Assembly: GCA_031548325.1 (NCBI GenBank)
Contig: JAVBRE010000208.1
Coordinates: 1 to 5,490, forward strand
Direction: 5' to 3'
DNA from: FLUQ01 sp031548325
GTDB lineage: Bacteria; Desulfobacterota; Desulfovibrionia; Desulfovibrionales; Desulfovibrionaceae
Length of the DNA stretch: 5,490 nt
A program made the position numbers and the translations under genes. The notes under the pieces are model-generated. The model saw nothing but the letters and a program-made list of their open reading frames with translations. It was not told the origin of the DNA and made no database searches. This document shows, one piece after another, positions 1-5,490 of this stretch (its first letter is position 1; each line of letters begins with the position of its first letter).

Positions 1-482
1 TCCAGCAGCCGCTGCTTGCCGTAAGGCAGGCTGTCGGCCGTCAGGGCATAATCGGCGTCCAGCCCGACAAAGGCCAGGCAGCGCATGGCGTCGGCCACGG
101 CCGCCTCTTCTTCGCGCCGTTGGCGCGGGGTGCGGAACACCGAGGAAAAAAGTCTGGCCCGCATGCGGCAATGGCAGCCGGCCAGCACGTTTTCAAGCAC
201 CGTCATGCTCTGAAACAGCCGGATGTTCTGAAAGGTGCGGGCAATGCCGGCCTTCACCACCCGGAACGGCGGTTTGCCGGTCAGGTCCCGACCGCCGAAA
301 AGAACCGTACCCGCATCGGGCCTGATGTTGCCGGTGATCAGGTTGAAAACCGTGGTTTTGCCCGCGCCGTTGGGGCCGATCAACCCCACGATCTCCCCTG
401 CCTCCACATGCAGCGAAACCTGCGACACGGCGGCCAGGCCGCCGAAATTTTTGCTCAGATCGCGCAGATCCAGCAGGCTCAT
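1..482 (-). CDS. livG: LivG-type ATP-binding subunit of a branched-chain amino-acid ABC importer (3' part missing)
   Basis: This is one of the two cytoplasmic ATPases expected to power the importer; it binds and hydrolyses ATP beneath the LivH/LivM membrane pair. The first 160 residues are visible, starting MSLLDLRDLSKNFGGLAAVS. The Walker A motif GPNGAGKTT is at residues 36-44 and the Q-loop (ARTFQNIRLF, Gln85) follows. The segment LPYGKQRLLE at 152-161, where LivG/LivF proteins carry their LSYGxQ-like signature, runs off the left edge. Walker B, the D-loop and the H-loop lie outside the window. Family members are about 250 residues, so roughly 40% is missing. The ATG at 482-480 overlaps the livM stop by four bases (ATGA), and a run of six G (495-490) seven bases upstream can serve as ribosome binding site. 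ATGA coupling, the order livH-livM-livG and the Q-loop context support LivG over LivF, which normally comes last. The family call is firm; the exact substrate is unknown. Confidence 0.95.
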   Translation of the reverse strand, partial: MSLLDLRDLSKNFGGLAAVSQVSLHVEAGEIVGLIGPNGAGKTTVFNLITGNIRPDAGTVLFGGRDLTGKPPFRVVKAGIARTFQNIRLFQSMTVLENVLAGCHCRMRARLFSSVFRTPRQRREEEAAVADAMRCLAFVGLDADYALTADSLPYGKQRLL

Positions 483-1450
483 GCGGCATCCCCCCGTCCG
501 GCGCGGGGAAAACAGCCCACGTAACGGCCCGCGTCGTAGCCCCGCCGGCGCTGGGGCAAAATGCCCTGAGGCCGGAACAGCATCATGGCCACCATGGCCG
601 CTCCGAAAAAGAGCATGCGCGCGCTCTGCAAATCACGAAACAGCTCGGGCAGGCCCACTATCAGGGCGGAACCCAGCAGCACGCCCCAAATGTTGCCCGC
701 CCCCCCCAGAATCACAATGGCGAAAAGCAGCACGGATTCAGAAAAAGTAAAGGAGTTCGGAGAAATGGACGTCATGCGACTGGCGAAAAGCGTGCCGCAG
801 ATGCCCGCCCAAAATGCCCCAAGACTGAAGGCCGCCAGTTTGTAGCGGGTGACGTTGACCCCGCTGCCCGACGCCGCCACCTCGTCGTCCTTGATGTAAT
901 TGAGAGCCCGGCCGAAGCGCGAACGCTCCAGACAGTGAAAAAAAAGCAGGGCCAGGGCCGCCAGGGCCCAGATCAGGTAGAAAAACTGCTGTTCCCTGCT
1001 GATGGTCAGGCCGAAAAACACGGGCCGGGCAATGCCGAACAGGCCGTTCTCGCCGCCGGTCAACTCAAAGATATCATTGGCCAGCGCGATGCGCACGATC
1101 TCCACGATGCCGATGGTCACGACCAGCAGATAGTCGCCGCGCAAATGGATAATGGGCCAGGCCACCAGCAGGGCGAAGGCCGCCGCCGCGAGGCCCGCCA
1201 GGGGCATGGTGGTGAATATGGGAATGCCCCAGGTAATGTTCAAAATGGCCGTGACATAGGCGCCCACGGCGTAAAACGCCGCGTGTCCCATATGAAAAAG
1301 GCCCGCGTGCCCCAGAATCAGGTTCAGCGACAAAGCCAGAATTGCATACAGCCCGATGTCGTTGAGCAGGCGCAGATGATAGGGGCTGAGCAACTGCGGC
1401 GCAAAAAGAGCTCCGGCGCAGATGAGGCCGCACAGCACCCTGCCTTTCAT
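479..1450 (-). CDS. livM: LivM-type membrane permease subunit of the branched-chain amino-acid ABC importer
   Basis: This inner-membrane subunit should form the transport channel together with LivH. The 323-residue protein is largely hydrophobic, with membrane segments starting at about residues 4-22 and 32-48. Family landmarks seen in order are LILGHAGLFHMGHAAFYAVGAY (residues 44-65, matching the usual GxAGxxSLGHAAF region), LRGDYLLVVTIGIVEIVRI (103-121), TGGENGL (131-137), the cytoplasmic coupling stretch GRALNYIKDDEVAASGSGVNV (180-200) that contacts the ATPase, and FAIVILGGAGNIWGVLLGS (243-261). FRPQGILP (292-299) is the typical end of the core. A basic tail of about 24 residues (QRRRGYDAGRY...) follows, with no recognisable motif. 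The ATG at 1450 overlaps the livH stop in an ATGA junction, with GGCGGA just upstream as a modest ribosome binding site. The stop at 481-479 overlaps the livG start in the same way. Ligand specificity cannot be read from the permease. Confidence 0.95.
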   Translation of the reverse strand: MKGRVLCGLICAGALFAPQLLSPYHLRLLNDIGLYAILALSLNLILGHAGLFHMGHAAFYAVGAYVTAILNITWGIPIFTTMPLAGLAAAAFALLVAWPIIHLRGDYLLVVTIGIVEIVRIALANDIFELTGGENGLFGIARPVFFGLTISREQQFFYLIWALAALALLFFHCLERSRFGRALNYIKDDEVAASGSGVNVTRYKLAAFSLGAFWAGICGTLFASRMTSISPNSFTFSESVLLFAIVILGGAGNIWGVLLGSALIVGLPELFRDLQSARMLFFGAAMVAMMLFRPQGILPQRRRGYDAGRYVGCFPRAGRGDAA

Positions 1451-2349
1451 TGCCGGTCCGCCGTGCGCTCGCCCAAAATGCCAGTGGGCCGAAAAATCAG
1501 GATGGCGATCAGCACCAGAAAGGCGATGGCCCCGTTCCAGGCCATGGACAGGTACCCGGCGGCCAGATCTTCGATGACGCCCAGCAGGATGCCCCCCAGC
1601 ATGGCGCCGGGAATGTTGCCGATACCGCCCAAAATAGCGGCCGTGAACGCTTTCAGGCCGTAAACCAGACCCATGTCGTACTGGATCTTGCTGTAGTACA
1701 GCCCCACCATCACCCCGGCGGCCGCGCCCAGGCCCGCGCCGATCATGAACACCAGGCTGACCACCCGATTGACGTCGATGCCCATCAGCCGGGCCGCGTC
1801 CGGGTCAATGGCCGCCGCCCGGATGGCCGTGCCCGTGCGCGTTCTGTGAATGAACCAGTACAGCCCGCACATAAGCAAGAATGAGACCGCGCAGACCCCT
1901 ATGCGCAGCGCCGGCAGTTCCACCCCCGCCACCGTCAGCACCCGGCCGGGCAGAATGGAGCCGGGATAGACCAGGGGGCTCGCTCCGTAAACAAGCATCA
2001 TGGCGTTCTGAAAAAAAATGGATGCCCCCAGAGCCGAAACCACGGCGGACAGGCGGCTGGCCCCGCGCAAGGGTCGGTAAGCCACCCGTTCCAGCAGGTA
2101 GCCCGTGACGGCCACCAAGCCCACGGCCGTCAACGCGGCCAGAACCAGCGACCCCGCCCCCGGTCCCAAAAACAGAGCCAGCGGCGCGAGCGCCGTCAGC
2201 CCCAGGTACGAACCCAGGGTGAACAGTTCGCCGTGGGCGAAGTTGATCAGCCGCAACACCCCGTACACCATGGTATAGCCGAGCGCGATCAGGGCGTAGA
2301 TGCCGCCCACGGCCAGACCGTTGCTGAGCTGCTGGATAAACTCTTCCAT
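1447..2349 (-). CDS. livH: LivH-type membrane permease subunit of the branched-chain amino-acid ABC importer
   Basis: This is the second inner-membrane subunit of the importer, partner of LivM. From the start used here the protein is 300 residues and begins MEEFIQQLSNGLAVGGIYAL, the usual N-terminus of the family, which runs about 290-310 residues. Landmarks are GYTMVYGVLRLINFAHGELF (24-43), the coupling helix region RTGTAIRAAAIDPDAARLMGIDVNRV (171-196), GLKAFTAAILGGIGNIPGAMLGG (231-253) and the terminal IFRPTGIL (285-292). The frame stays open upstream to an ATG at 2430, but the extra 27 residues (GGPEGQRPSGRRRRRQI and so on) are translated hairpin repeat, so the ATG at 2349 is preferred. 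Its Shine-Dalgarno GGAGG (2366-2362) lies 12 bases upstream, rather far, and inside a hairpin arm. The stop overlaps the livM start (ATGA). The function call is firm at family level; the substrate is inferred only. Confidence 0.95.
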   Translation of the reverse strand: MEEFIQQLSNGLAVGGIYALIALGYTMVYGVLRLINFAHGELFTLGSYLGLTALAPLALFLGPGAGSLVLAALTAVGLVAVTGYLLERVAYRPLRGASRLSAVVSALGASIFFQNAMMLVYGASPLVYPGSILPGRVLTVAGVELPALRIGVCAVSFLLMCGLYWFIHRTRTGTAIRAAAIDPDAARLMGIDVNRVVSLVFMIGAGLGAAAGVMVGLYYSKIQYDMGLVYGLKAFTAAILGGIGNIPGAMLGGILLGVIEDLAAGYLSMAWNGAIAFLVLIAILIFRPTGILGERTADRQ

Positions 2350-2361
2350 GATCTGCCGTCG

Positions 2362-2366
2362 CCTCC
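2362..2366 (-). promoter_or_regulatory. livH ribosome binding site in the arm of a hairpin
   Basis: GGAGG on the minus strand lies 12 bases before the livH ATG at 2349, a long spacing. It belongs to the 3' arm of a perfect 7-bp stem (2362-2368 with 2372-2378, 3-base loop). When this stem forms, the ribosome site is hidden. A competing 9-bp stem further upstream (2372-2380 with 2386-2394) would free it. The pairing is visible in the sequence; an effect on translation is inference. A weaker purine stretch closer to the ATG (within GACGGCAG) might also be used. Confidence 0.55.
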
Positions 2367-2371
2367 GGCGG

Positions 2372-2423
2372 CCGGAGGGGCGCTGCCCCTCCGGACCTCC
2401 CCGCCAAGGGGCATACCCCTTGG
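2372..2423 (-). repeat. two-hairpin element, copy A (upstream of livH)
   Basis: On the minus strand this copy reads stem CCAAGGGG, loop TATG, stem CCCCTTGG, linker CGGGGAGGT, stem CCGGAGGGG, loop CAGCG, stem CCCCTCCGG. It matches copy B at 5310-5359 in layout, orientation and core sequence (AGGGG..CCCCT twice, linker CGGGG...). The outer stem bases differ but remain paired in both copies. It ends 22 bases before the livH ATG. Confidence 0.7.
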
Positions 2424-2538
2424 AACCCATTCAGGGAAGTAGTTTCCCGCGATGCGGGAAACAAATTCGCATGCGGGGTCCCGGGGACCGAGTCCCCTTG
2501 CAAGGCGTGGGGCAGCGCCCCACATCCCGTCAATCTCT

Positions 2539-3669
2539 CTACTGCCGGACGAATGATCCGTCGGCTTTCACCATATACAGGCTGTAAATGTCGCCCACGC
2601 GGTCGCCTTTGCCGTCAAAGGAAATGGGGCCGGTAAAACCGGGAAATTCCTTCAGATCGGCATGCAGATAAGCGGCAATGGCTTTGGGGTCCGCGCCCTT
2701 GGCCTTGATGGCGGCGACAAGAACGCGAAAGGCGTCCCCCGCGGCCACGGGCCAGATGGAGCTGGGCAGAGCGCCGTATTTGGCCTTGTAGGCGTCCAGA
2801 AAGCTTTTTGCCTCGGCGGAGGTCAGGTCCCCGGGCAAAGGCGGGCTGGCGAAGAAAAAGCCCGCGGCGGCGTCCCGGCCCGCGATGCCCACCAGGCCCG
2901 TATTGTTGGTGGCGTCGCCGCCCATCATGGGCACGGACCACTTCATCTCGCGCATCTGACGCAGCAGCATGCCCGCTTCGGTGTAATACCCGGTAAAGAT
3001 CAGAAGATCAGGCGCGTTACCCTTGATTTTGGTCAAAGCCGCCGTGTAATCCTGCTCTTTGGGCCTGATGGCGTCAAAAAAGACGACCTTGCTTTCTTTG
3101 GCGCCTTCTTTTTCCAGGGCTTTTCTGATCTCGTCGGCCAGGCCCTTGGCGTAGGAGCTGTTGTCGTGCAGGATGGCCACCTTTTTTGCCTTCATTTTCA
3201 AGGCGGAACGGGCCATGAAGATACCCTGGTCGTCGTCACGCGGAGAGGTGCGGAAAAAGAGCTTCAGGTTCTTGGCCGTCAGACGCACGGATGTGGACCC
3301 GTTGGCGATGTGCACAATGCCCGATTCGTCGTAGATGCCCTGCGAGGCTTCGGTAATGGCCGAACCGTAGGTGCCGATGACCGCGACGATCTTTTCACCG
3401 GAAAGGCGCTGGGCCGCAAGAGCCGCGCTGCGCGGATCGCCGGCGTCGTCTTCGCTCAGAATCTTGATGGTGTTGCCGCTCACGCCTCCGGCTTTATTGA
3501 CTTCTTCGGCCAGAAGCTCGACCACCTTGCGCATGTCCTGGCCTTCGCTGGCGCTGGAACCGGTCAGCGGCCCCATCAGCCCGATGCGAATTTCCGCGGC
3601 CGGGGCCGTGCGGACGAGGCAAAGCGCCATGGCGGCGGCGCAGAGCAGGATGCGTGCATGTCTGTGCAT
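2539..3669 (-). CDS. livK: Periplasmic branched-chain (hydrophobic) amino-acid-binding protein, LivJ/LivK family
   Basis: This is the extracytoplasmic ligand receptor of the importer (Leu/Ile/Val-binding family, periplasmic type I fold). The 376-residue precursor has a clear signal peptide: basic MHRHAR, a hydrophobic core to about residue 19, and a likely cleavage in APAAE near residues 24-26. The mature part begins EIRIGLMGPLTG. Family features include EVNKAGGVSGNTIKI (56-70), DDAGDPRSAALAAQRL (74-89), the ligand-pocket segment VAVIGTYGSAITEAS (95-109), FFRTSPRDDDQG (138-149), KKVAILHDNSSYAKG (162-176), DYTAALTKIKGNAPDLLIFTGYYTEA (207-232) and FTGPISFDGKGDRVGD (345-360). The mature chain has no cysteine, so the disulfide of E. 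coli LivJ/LivK cannot form. The ATG at 3669 is chosen because GGAGG lies seven bases upstream; the in-frame ATG at 3690 would begin upstream of that site. The true ligand could be another amino acid or an amide. A hairpin block separates the gene from livH. Confidence 0.93.
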   Translation of the reverse strand: MHRHARILLCAAAMALCLVRTAPAAEIRIGLMGPLTGSSASEGQDMRKVVELLAEEVNKAGGVSGNTIKILSEDDAGDPRSAALAAQRLSGEKIVAVIGTYGSAITEASQGIYDESGIVHIANGSTSVRLTAKNLKLFFRTSPRDDDQGIFMARSALKMKAKKVAILHDNSSYAKGLADEIRKALEKEGAKESKVVFFDAIRPKEQDYTAALTKIKGNAPDLLIFTGYYTEAGMLLRQMREMKWSVPMMGGDATNNTGLVGIAGRDAAAGFFFASPPLPGDLTSAEAKSFLDAYKAKYGALPSSIWPVAAGDAFRVLVAAIKAKGADPKAIAAYLHADLKEFPGFTGPISFDGKGDRVGDIYSLYMVKADGSFVRQ

Positions 3670-3676
3670 AAAAAAA

Positions 3677-3681
3677 CCTCC
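3677..3681 (-). promoter_or_regulatory. strong ribosome binding site of the binding-protein gene
   Basis: GGAGG is followed by an all-T spacer of seven bases and then the ATG at 3669. This ideal spacing settles the start and rules out the ATG at 3690. A strong site fits a protein needed in large excess over its permease. Confidence 0.85.
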
Positions 3682-3711
3682 GCTGAACAAAGGTGCATAT
3701 CGGAATTCGGC

Positions 3712-3740
3712 ATTCTGCTGGAAAAAACGCTGTCTGGCAA
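3712..3740 (-). promoter_or_regulatory. candidate sigma70-type promoter for the liv genes
   Basis: In the gap after comM the minus strand carries TTGCCA (3740-3735, five of six bases match TTGACA), a 17-base spacer, and CAGAAT (3717-3712, four of six match TATAAT). Transcription would begin near 3705, giving a leader of about 36 bases before the binding-protein ATG. The -10 match is mediocre and such pairs occur by chance, so this is a suggestion. Read-through from comM is also possible, as no terminator is seen in between. Confidence 0.35.
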
Positions 3741-3747
3741 TCCCAAA

Positions 3748-5277
3748 CTATGCCGGTCTGTCCAGGGCGCGGCAATTGACCGCCTCCGCCAGGTGGGGCG
3801 TACGGATGTTCGGCGCGCCTTCCATATCCGCGATGGTCCGGGCGATGCGCAAAATACGGGTGTAGGCCCGGGCGGAAAGAGCCAGCGAGCGCACGGCTTC
3901 GCCCAGAAAGGACGCTGCCTCAACGTCCAGGCGGCAGTGCTCTTCAAGCGCGCCGCCCGAAAGGTCGGCGTTGGTGCGCAGGAGGCTTTTGGCGTAGCGA
4001 GCCGCCTGCACGGCGCGCGCCGCATTGATGCGGTCCAGCATGGCCGCGGAGCTTTCACCCTTGCGGTTGGATGCGAGATCGTCATATTCCACGGCGGGCA
4101 CTTCCACATGCAAATCGATGCGGTCAAGCAGCGGCCCGGAAAGCTTGGCCCGGTACCGTCGCACGTCTTCGCCGCGGCAGGTGCACTTTTTGCGCGCATC
4201 CGCCAGGTAGCCGCAGGGGCAGGGGTTCATGGAAGCCACCAGCATGAAGTCCGCCGGATACGACAGCGCGGCCGCCGCCCGCGATATGGTTACGGCCCCG
4301 TCTTCCAGCGGCTGGCGCAGGGTTTCCAGAGCCTGTTTCTTGAATTCCGGCAGCTCGTCCAGAAAGAGCACCCCGCGATGGGCCAAAGACACCTCGCCGG
4401 GTCTGGGGTAGGTCCCGCCGCCCACCAGGCCGATATGCGAAATGGTGTGGTGCGGCGAACGAAAGGGCCGCCGGGTCATAAGCCCCCGCCCGTCGCCGCT
4501 GTTCAGCAGCCCGGCCACGCTGTAAATGGTGGAAACTTCAAGCGCCTCGTCAAAAGAAAGCGGCGGCAAAATGGTGGGAATGCGCTGAGCCAGCATGGTC
4601 TTGCCACTGCCGGGCGGGCCGAGAAAAAGCAGGTTGTGCCCGCCCGCCGCGGCAATCTCCACGGCCCGGTTGGCGTGTTCCTGGCCTTTCACTTCCGCGA
4701 AATCCAGGGAAAATTCCAGGTGTTCCCGGCCGGGCAGGCGCAGGGGCGCGGCTTCAATCGGGCGTTCTCCGGCCAGATGGGCCACGGCCTGACCCAGGCT
4801 GCAAACCGGATACACGGCCAGGCCTTCGACCACGGCGGCTTCGTCGGCGTTGGCCGCCGGGATCAGCAGGCCTTTCATGCCCAGTTCCCGCGCCAGAATG
4901 GCCGTGGGTAAAATGCCCGGCACCGGCGCGACCTCGCCGGTCAGAGAAAGTTCCCCGGCCAGCAGAAACCCGTCCAGACGTTCCGGCGCGATAACGCCGG
5001 CGGCGGCCAGCAGCCCCACGGCCAGCGGCAGGTCATAGGCGCTGCCTTCCTTGCGGCGGTCGGCCGGGGCCAGATTGACGGTAATGCGCGCGGGCGGCAG
5101 GCGAAAATTGCTGTTGCGCAGGGCCGCCAGCACGCGCTCGCGCGCTTCGCGCACGGCCCCTTCCACCAGGCCCACCAGACTGAACGAAGGCAGGCCCGCC
5201 TTGTGCAGGTCCACTTCCAGATCCACCCGAAAGGCCTGTATGCCGGCCAGGGCCGCGCAGGTCACCTGAACGATCAT
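3748..5277 (-). CDS. comM: ComM/YifB family Mg-chelatase-like AAA+ ATPase
   Basis: This 509-residue protein has the standard length and domain order of the family: an N-terminal Lon-protease-like ChlI fold (about residues 1-170), the AAA+ Mg-chelatase core (about 190-395) and a C-terminal helical domain (about 400-500). Visible motifs are NLAPADRRKEGSAYDLPLAVGLL (68-90), Walker A GPPGSGKT (220-227), the FRSPHHTIS segment (272-280), Walker B VLFLDEL (303-309), the paired cysteines of NPCPCGYL...CTC (353, 355, 365, 367) and SGPLLDRIDLHVEVP (380-394), which carries the conserved arginine. Studied members such as Vibrio ComM are hexameric helicases that promote branch migration during natural transformation. 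In species not known to be competent the role is unproven. The ATG at 5277 is preferred: MIVQVTCAALAGIQAF is the normal family start, and the open frame up to 5361 only translates a hairpin repeat. The ribosome site is weak (AAGG, eight bases upstream). The usual GLPD after SFxxVG is GLVE here. Confidence 0.95.
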   Translation of the reverse strand: MIVQVTCAALAGIQAFRVDLEVDLHKAGLPSFSLVGLVEGAVREARERVLAALRNSNFRLPPARITVNLAPADRRKEGSAYDLPLAVGLLAAAGVIAPERLDGFLLAGELSLTGEVAPVPGILPTAILARELGMKGLLIPAANADEAAVVEGLAVYPVCSLGQAVAHLAGERPIEAAPLRLPGREHLEFSLDFAEVKGQEHANRAVEIAAAGGHNLLFLGPPGSGKTMLAQRIPTILPPLSFDEALEVSTIYSVAGLLNSGDGRGLMTRRPFRSPHHTISHIGLVGGGTYPRPGEVSLAHRGVLFLDELPEFKKQALETLRQPLEDGAVTISRAAAALSYPADFMLVASMNPCPCGYLADARKKCTCRGEDVRRYRAKLSGPLLDRIDLHVEVPAVEYDDLASNRKGESSAAMLDRINAARAVQAARYAKSLLRTNADLSGGALEEHCRLDVEAASFLGEAVRSLALSARAYTRILRIARTIADMEGAPNIRTPHLAEAVNCRALDRPA

Positions 5278-5309
5278 GGATGCCGCCTTGCGCTGAAGAT
5301 TTTGACCAT

Positions 5310-5359
5310 CAAAGGGGCTCTGCCCCTTTGGGACCCCGGCAGGGGCATGATGCCCCTGC
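5310..5359 (-). repeat. two-hairpin element, copy B (upstream of comM)
   Basis: Two perfect stems stand side by side: 5339-5346 with 5352-5359 (8 bp, 5-base loop) and 5310-5318 with 5322-5330 (9 bp, 3-base loop), joined by the linker CGGGGTCC on the minus strand. The layout matches copy A at 2372-2423, in the same orientation relative to transcription. The element ends 32 bases before the comM ATG. No T-run follows, so it is not a typical intrinsic terminator. It would lie in the comM leader if transcription starts further right. Confidence 0.7.
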
Positions 5360-5490
5360 ACCCGCGATCAGACTGCTTGGAAAAAGACGGATTTTGGTCC
5401 CTGGCAAGAAACGCGGCGCTTCCGGGCCCGGGGGAGTAAGATATGGGACAGCCCAGGCGCCGGAAAGGGGGGGGGGGCGGTCCAGGGACC
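5360..5490. other. intergenic DNA at the right edge, no gene seen
   Basis: I find no convincing coding sequence here; the open frames crossing it have repeat-like or shadow composition. It contains a 10-bp palindrome (CCGGGCCCGG, 5422-5431), a run of 11 G at 5467-5477 and a 9-bp inverted repeat at its right part. The comM promoter may lie here, but I see no good -35/-10 pair. Confidence 0.6.
5396..5490. repeat. 9-bp inverted repeat flanking 77 bases
   Basis: GGTCCCTGG at 5396-5404 is the exact reverse complement of CCAGGGACC at 5482-5490, which ends at the window edge. The pairing does not extend inward, and the outward side of the right arm is not visible. It could be chance, a large stem-loop, or part of a further dispersed repeat. 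Confidence 0.4.

Larger units (their letters stand above)
2362..2523 (-). repeat. block of six GC-rich hairpins between the binding-protein gene and livH
   Basis: Nearly the whole gap consists of perfect inverted repeats. In the order met by the transcript they are 2523-2517/2513-2507 (7 bp), 2497-2492/2488-2483 (6 bp), 2462-2454/2450-2442 (9 bp), 2423-2416/2411-2404 (8 bp), 2394-2386/2380-2372 (9 bp) and 2378-2372/2368-2362 (7 bp). The last two share an arm and cannot form together. There is also a 10-bp palindrome at 2496-2505. No stem is followed by a T-run, so these are not simple intrinsic terminators. The composition and GGGGC..GCCCC cores resemble dispersed intergenic repeats I associate with Desulfovibrio; this is recollection, not a search result. 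By position, the block may stabilise the binding-protein mRNA end or reduce downstream permease expression. Confidence 0.75.

Noticed and set aside
193..489. 98-codon minus-strand open frame overlapping livG
   Set aside because: It is a different frame from the real livG reading with Walker A at residues 36-44; the start is out of frame and the sequence is arginine/glycine-rich shadow.
935..1663. 242-codon plus-strand open frame
   Set aside because: It is antisense to livM and livH, with low-complexity shadow composition and no motif.
2362..2523. Hairpin block as intrinsic terminator
   Set aside because: Stems are strong, but none is followed by a T-run on the transcribed strand, and livH-livM-livG downstream need transcription through it.
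2350..2538. CRISPR array or riboswitch in the hairpin-rich gap
   Set aside because: There are no evenly spaced identical direct repeats with unique spacers, and no conserved ligand-sensor core that I can recognise; the stems are independent short inverted repeats.
2539..3669. Binding protein as a lipoprotein (cysteine at residue 17)
   Set aside because: The residues before Cys17 (MAL) do not fit a lipobox, since Leu directly precedes the cysteine, and a normal signal peptidase I site (APAA) follows.
3669..3690. Upstream ATG at 3690 as start of the binding protein
   Set aside because: It would translate through the GGAGG site, and the ATG at 3669 has ideal spacing to that site and begins a normal signal peptide.
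2662..4911. 749-codon open frame on the plus strand, crossing the binding-protein gene, the gap and most of comM
   Set aside because: It lies antisense to two clearly conserved genes. Its composition (rich in Gly, His, Arg, Gln) is typical of a mirror frame in GC-rich DNA, and it shows no recognisable domain.

Overview
This window looks like ordinary chromosomal sequence from a GC-rich Gram-negative bacterium (about 60% GC by eye). All recognisable genes lie on the minus strand and are read right to left: comM/yifB-type AAA+ ATPase, then a branched-chain (hydrophobic) amino-acid ABC importer in the order livK-type binding protein, livH, livM and livG, the last cut by the left edge. The protein flavour (for example the GLVEGAVREARERV segment and NLAPADRRKEGSAYDLPL in ComM) and the GC-rich stem-loop repeats with GGGGC..GCCCC cores between genes recall Desulfovibrio and relatives (Desulfovibrionaceae). 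That assignment is recollection-based inference, not the result of a search.

Layout from right to left. 5278-5490 is non-coding leader or intergenic DNA: a two-hairpin repeat (5310-5359), a 9-bp inverted repeat (5396-5404 / 5482-5490) and a run of 11 G (5467-5477). comM occupies 5277-3748. A 78-nt gap (3747-3670) holds a candidate sigma70-type promoter and a strong ribosome binding site for the binding-protein gene (3669-2539). A 189-nt gap (2538-2350) between this gene and livH is almost wholly made of back-to-back hairpins. livH (2349-1447), livM (1450-479) and livG (482 to beyond the left edge) are joined by two ATGA start/stop overlaps, so they are almost certainly translationally coupled. 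A livF-type second ATPase would be expected beyond the left edge.

How the genes work together: the periplasmic binding protein captures the ligand and delivers it to the LivH/LivM membrane pair, powered by LivG (and presumably LivF). The hairpin block lies exactly where expression of the abundant binding protein would need to be separated from that of the scarce permease. ComM is functionally unrelated (branch-migration helicase family) and is probably just an upstream neighbour.

I see no new multi-gene system here. The signals most worth a second look are the hairpin elements. Two copies, one upstream of livH and one upstream of comM, share the same architecture with compensatory stem changes. 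The livH copy can fold in two mutually exclusive ways, one of which buries the livH Shine-Dalgarno sequence.
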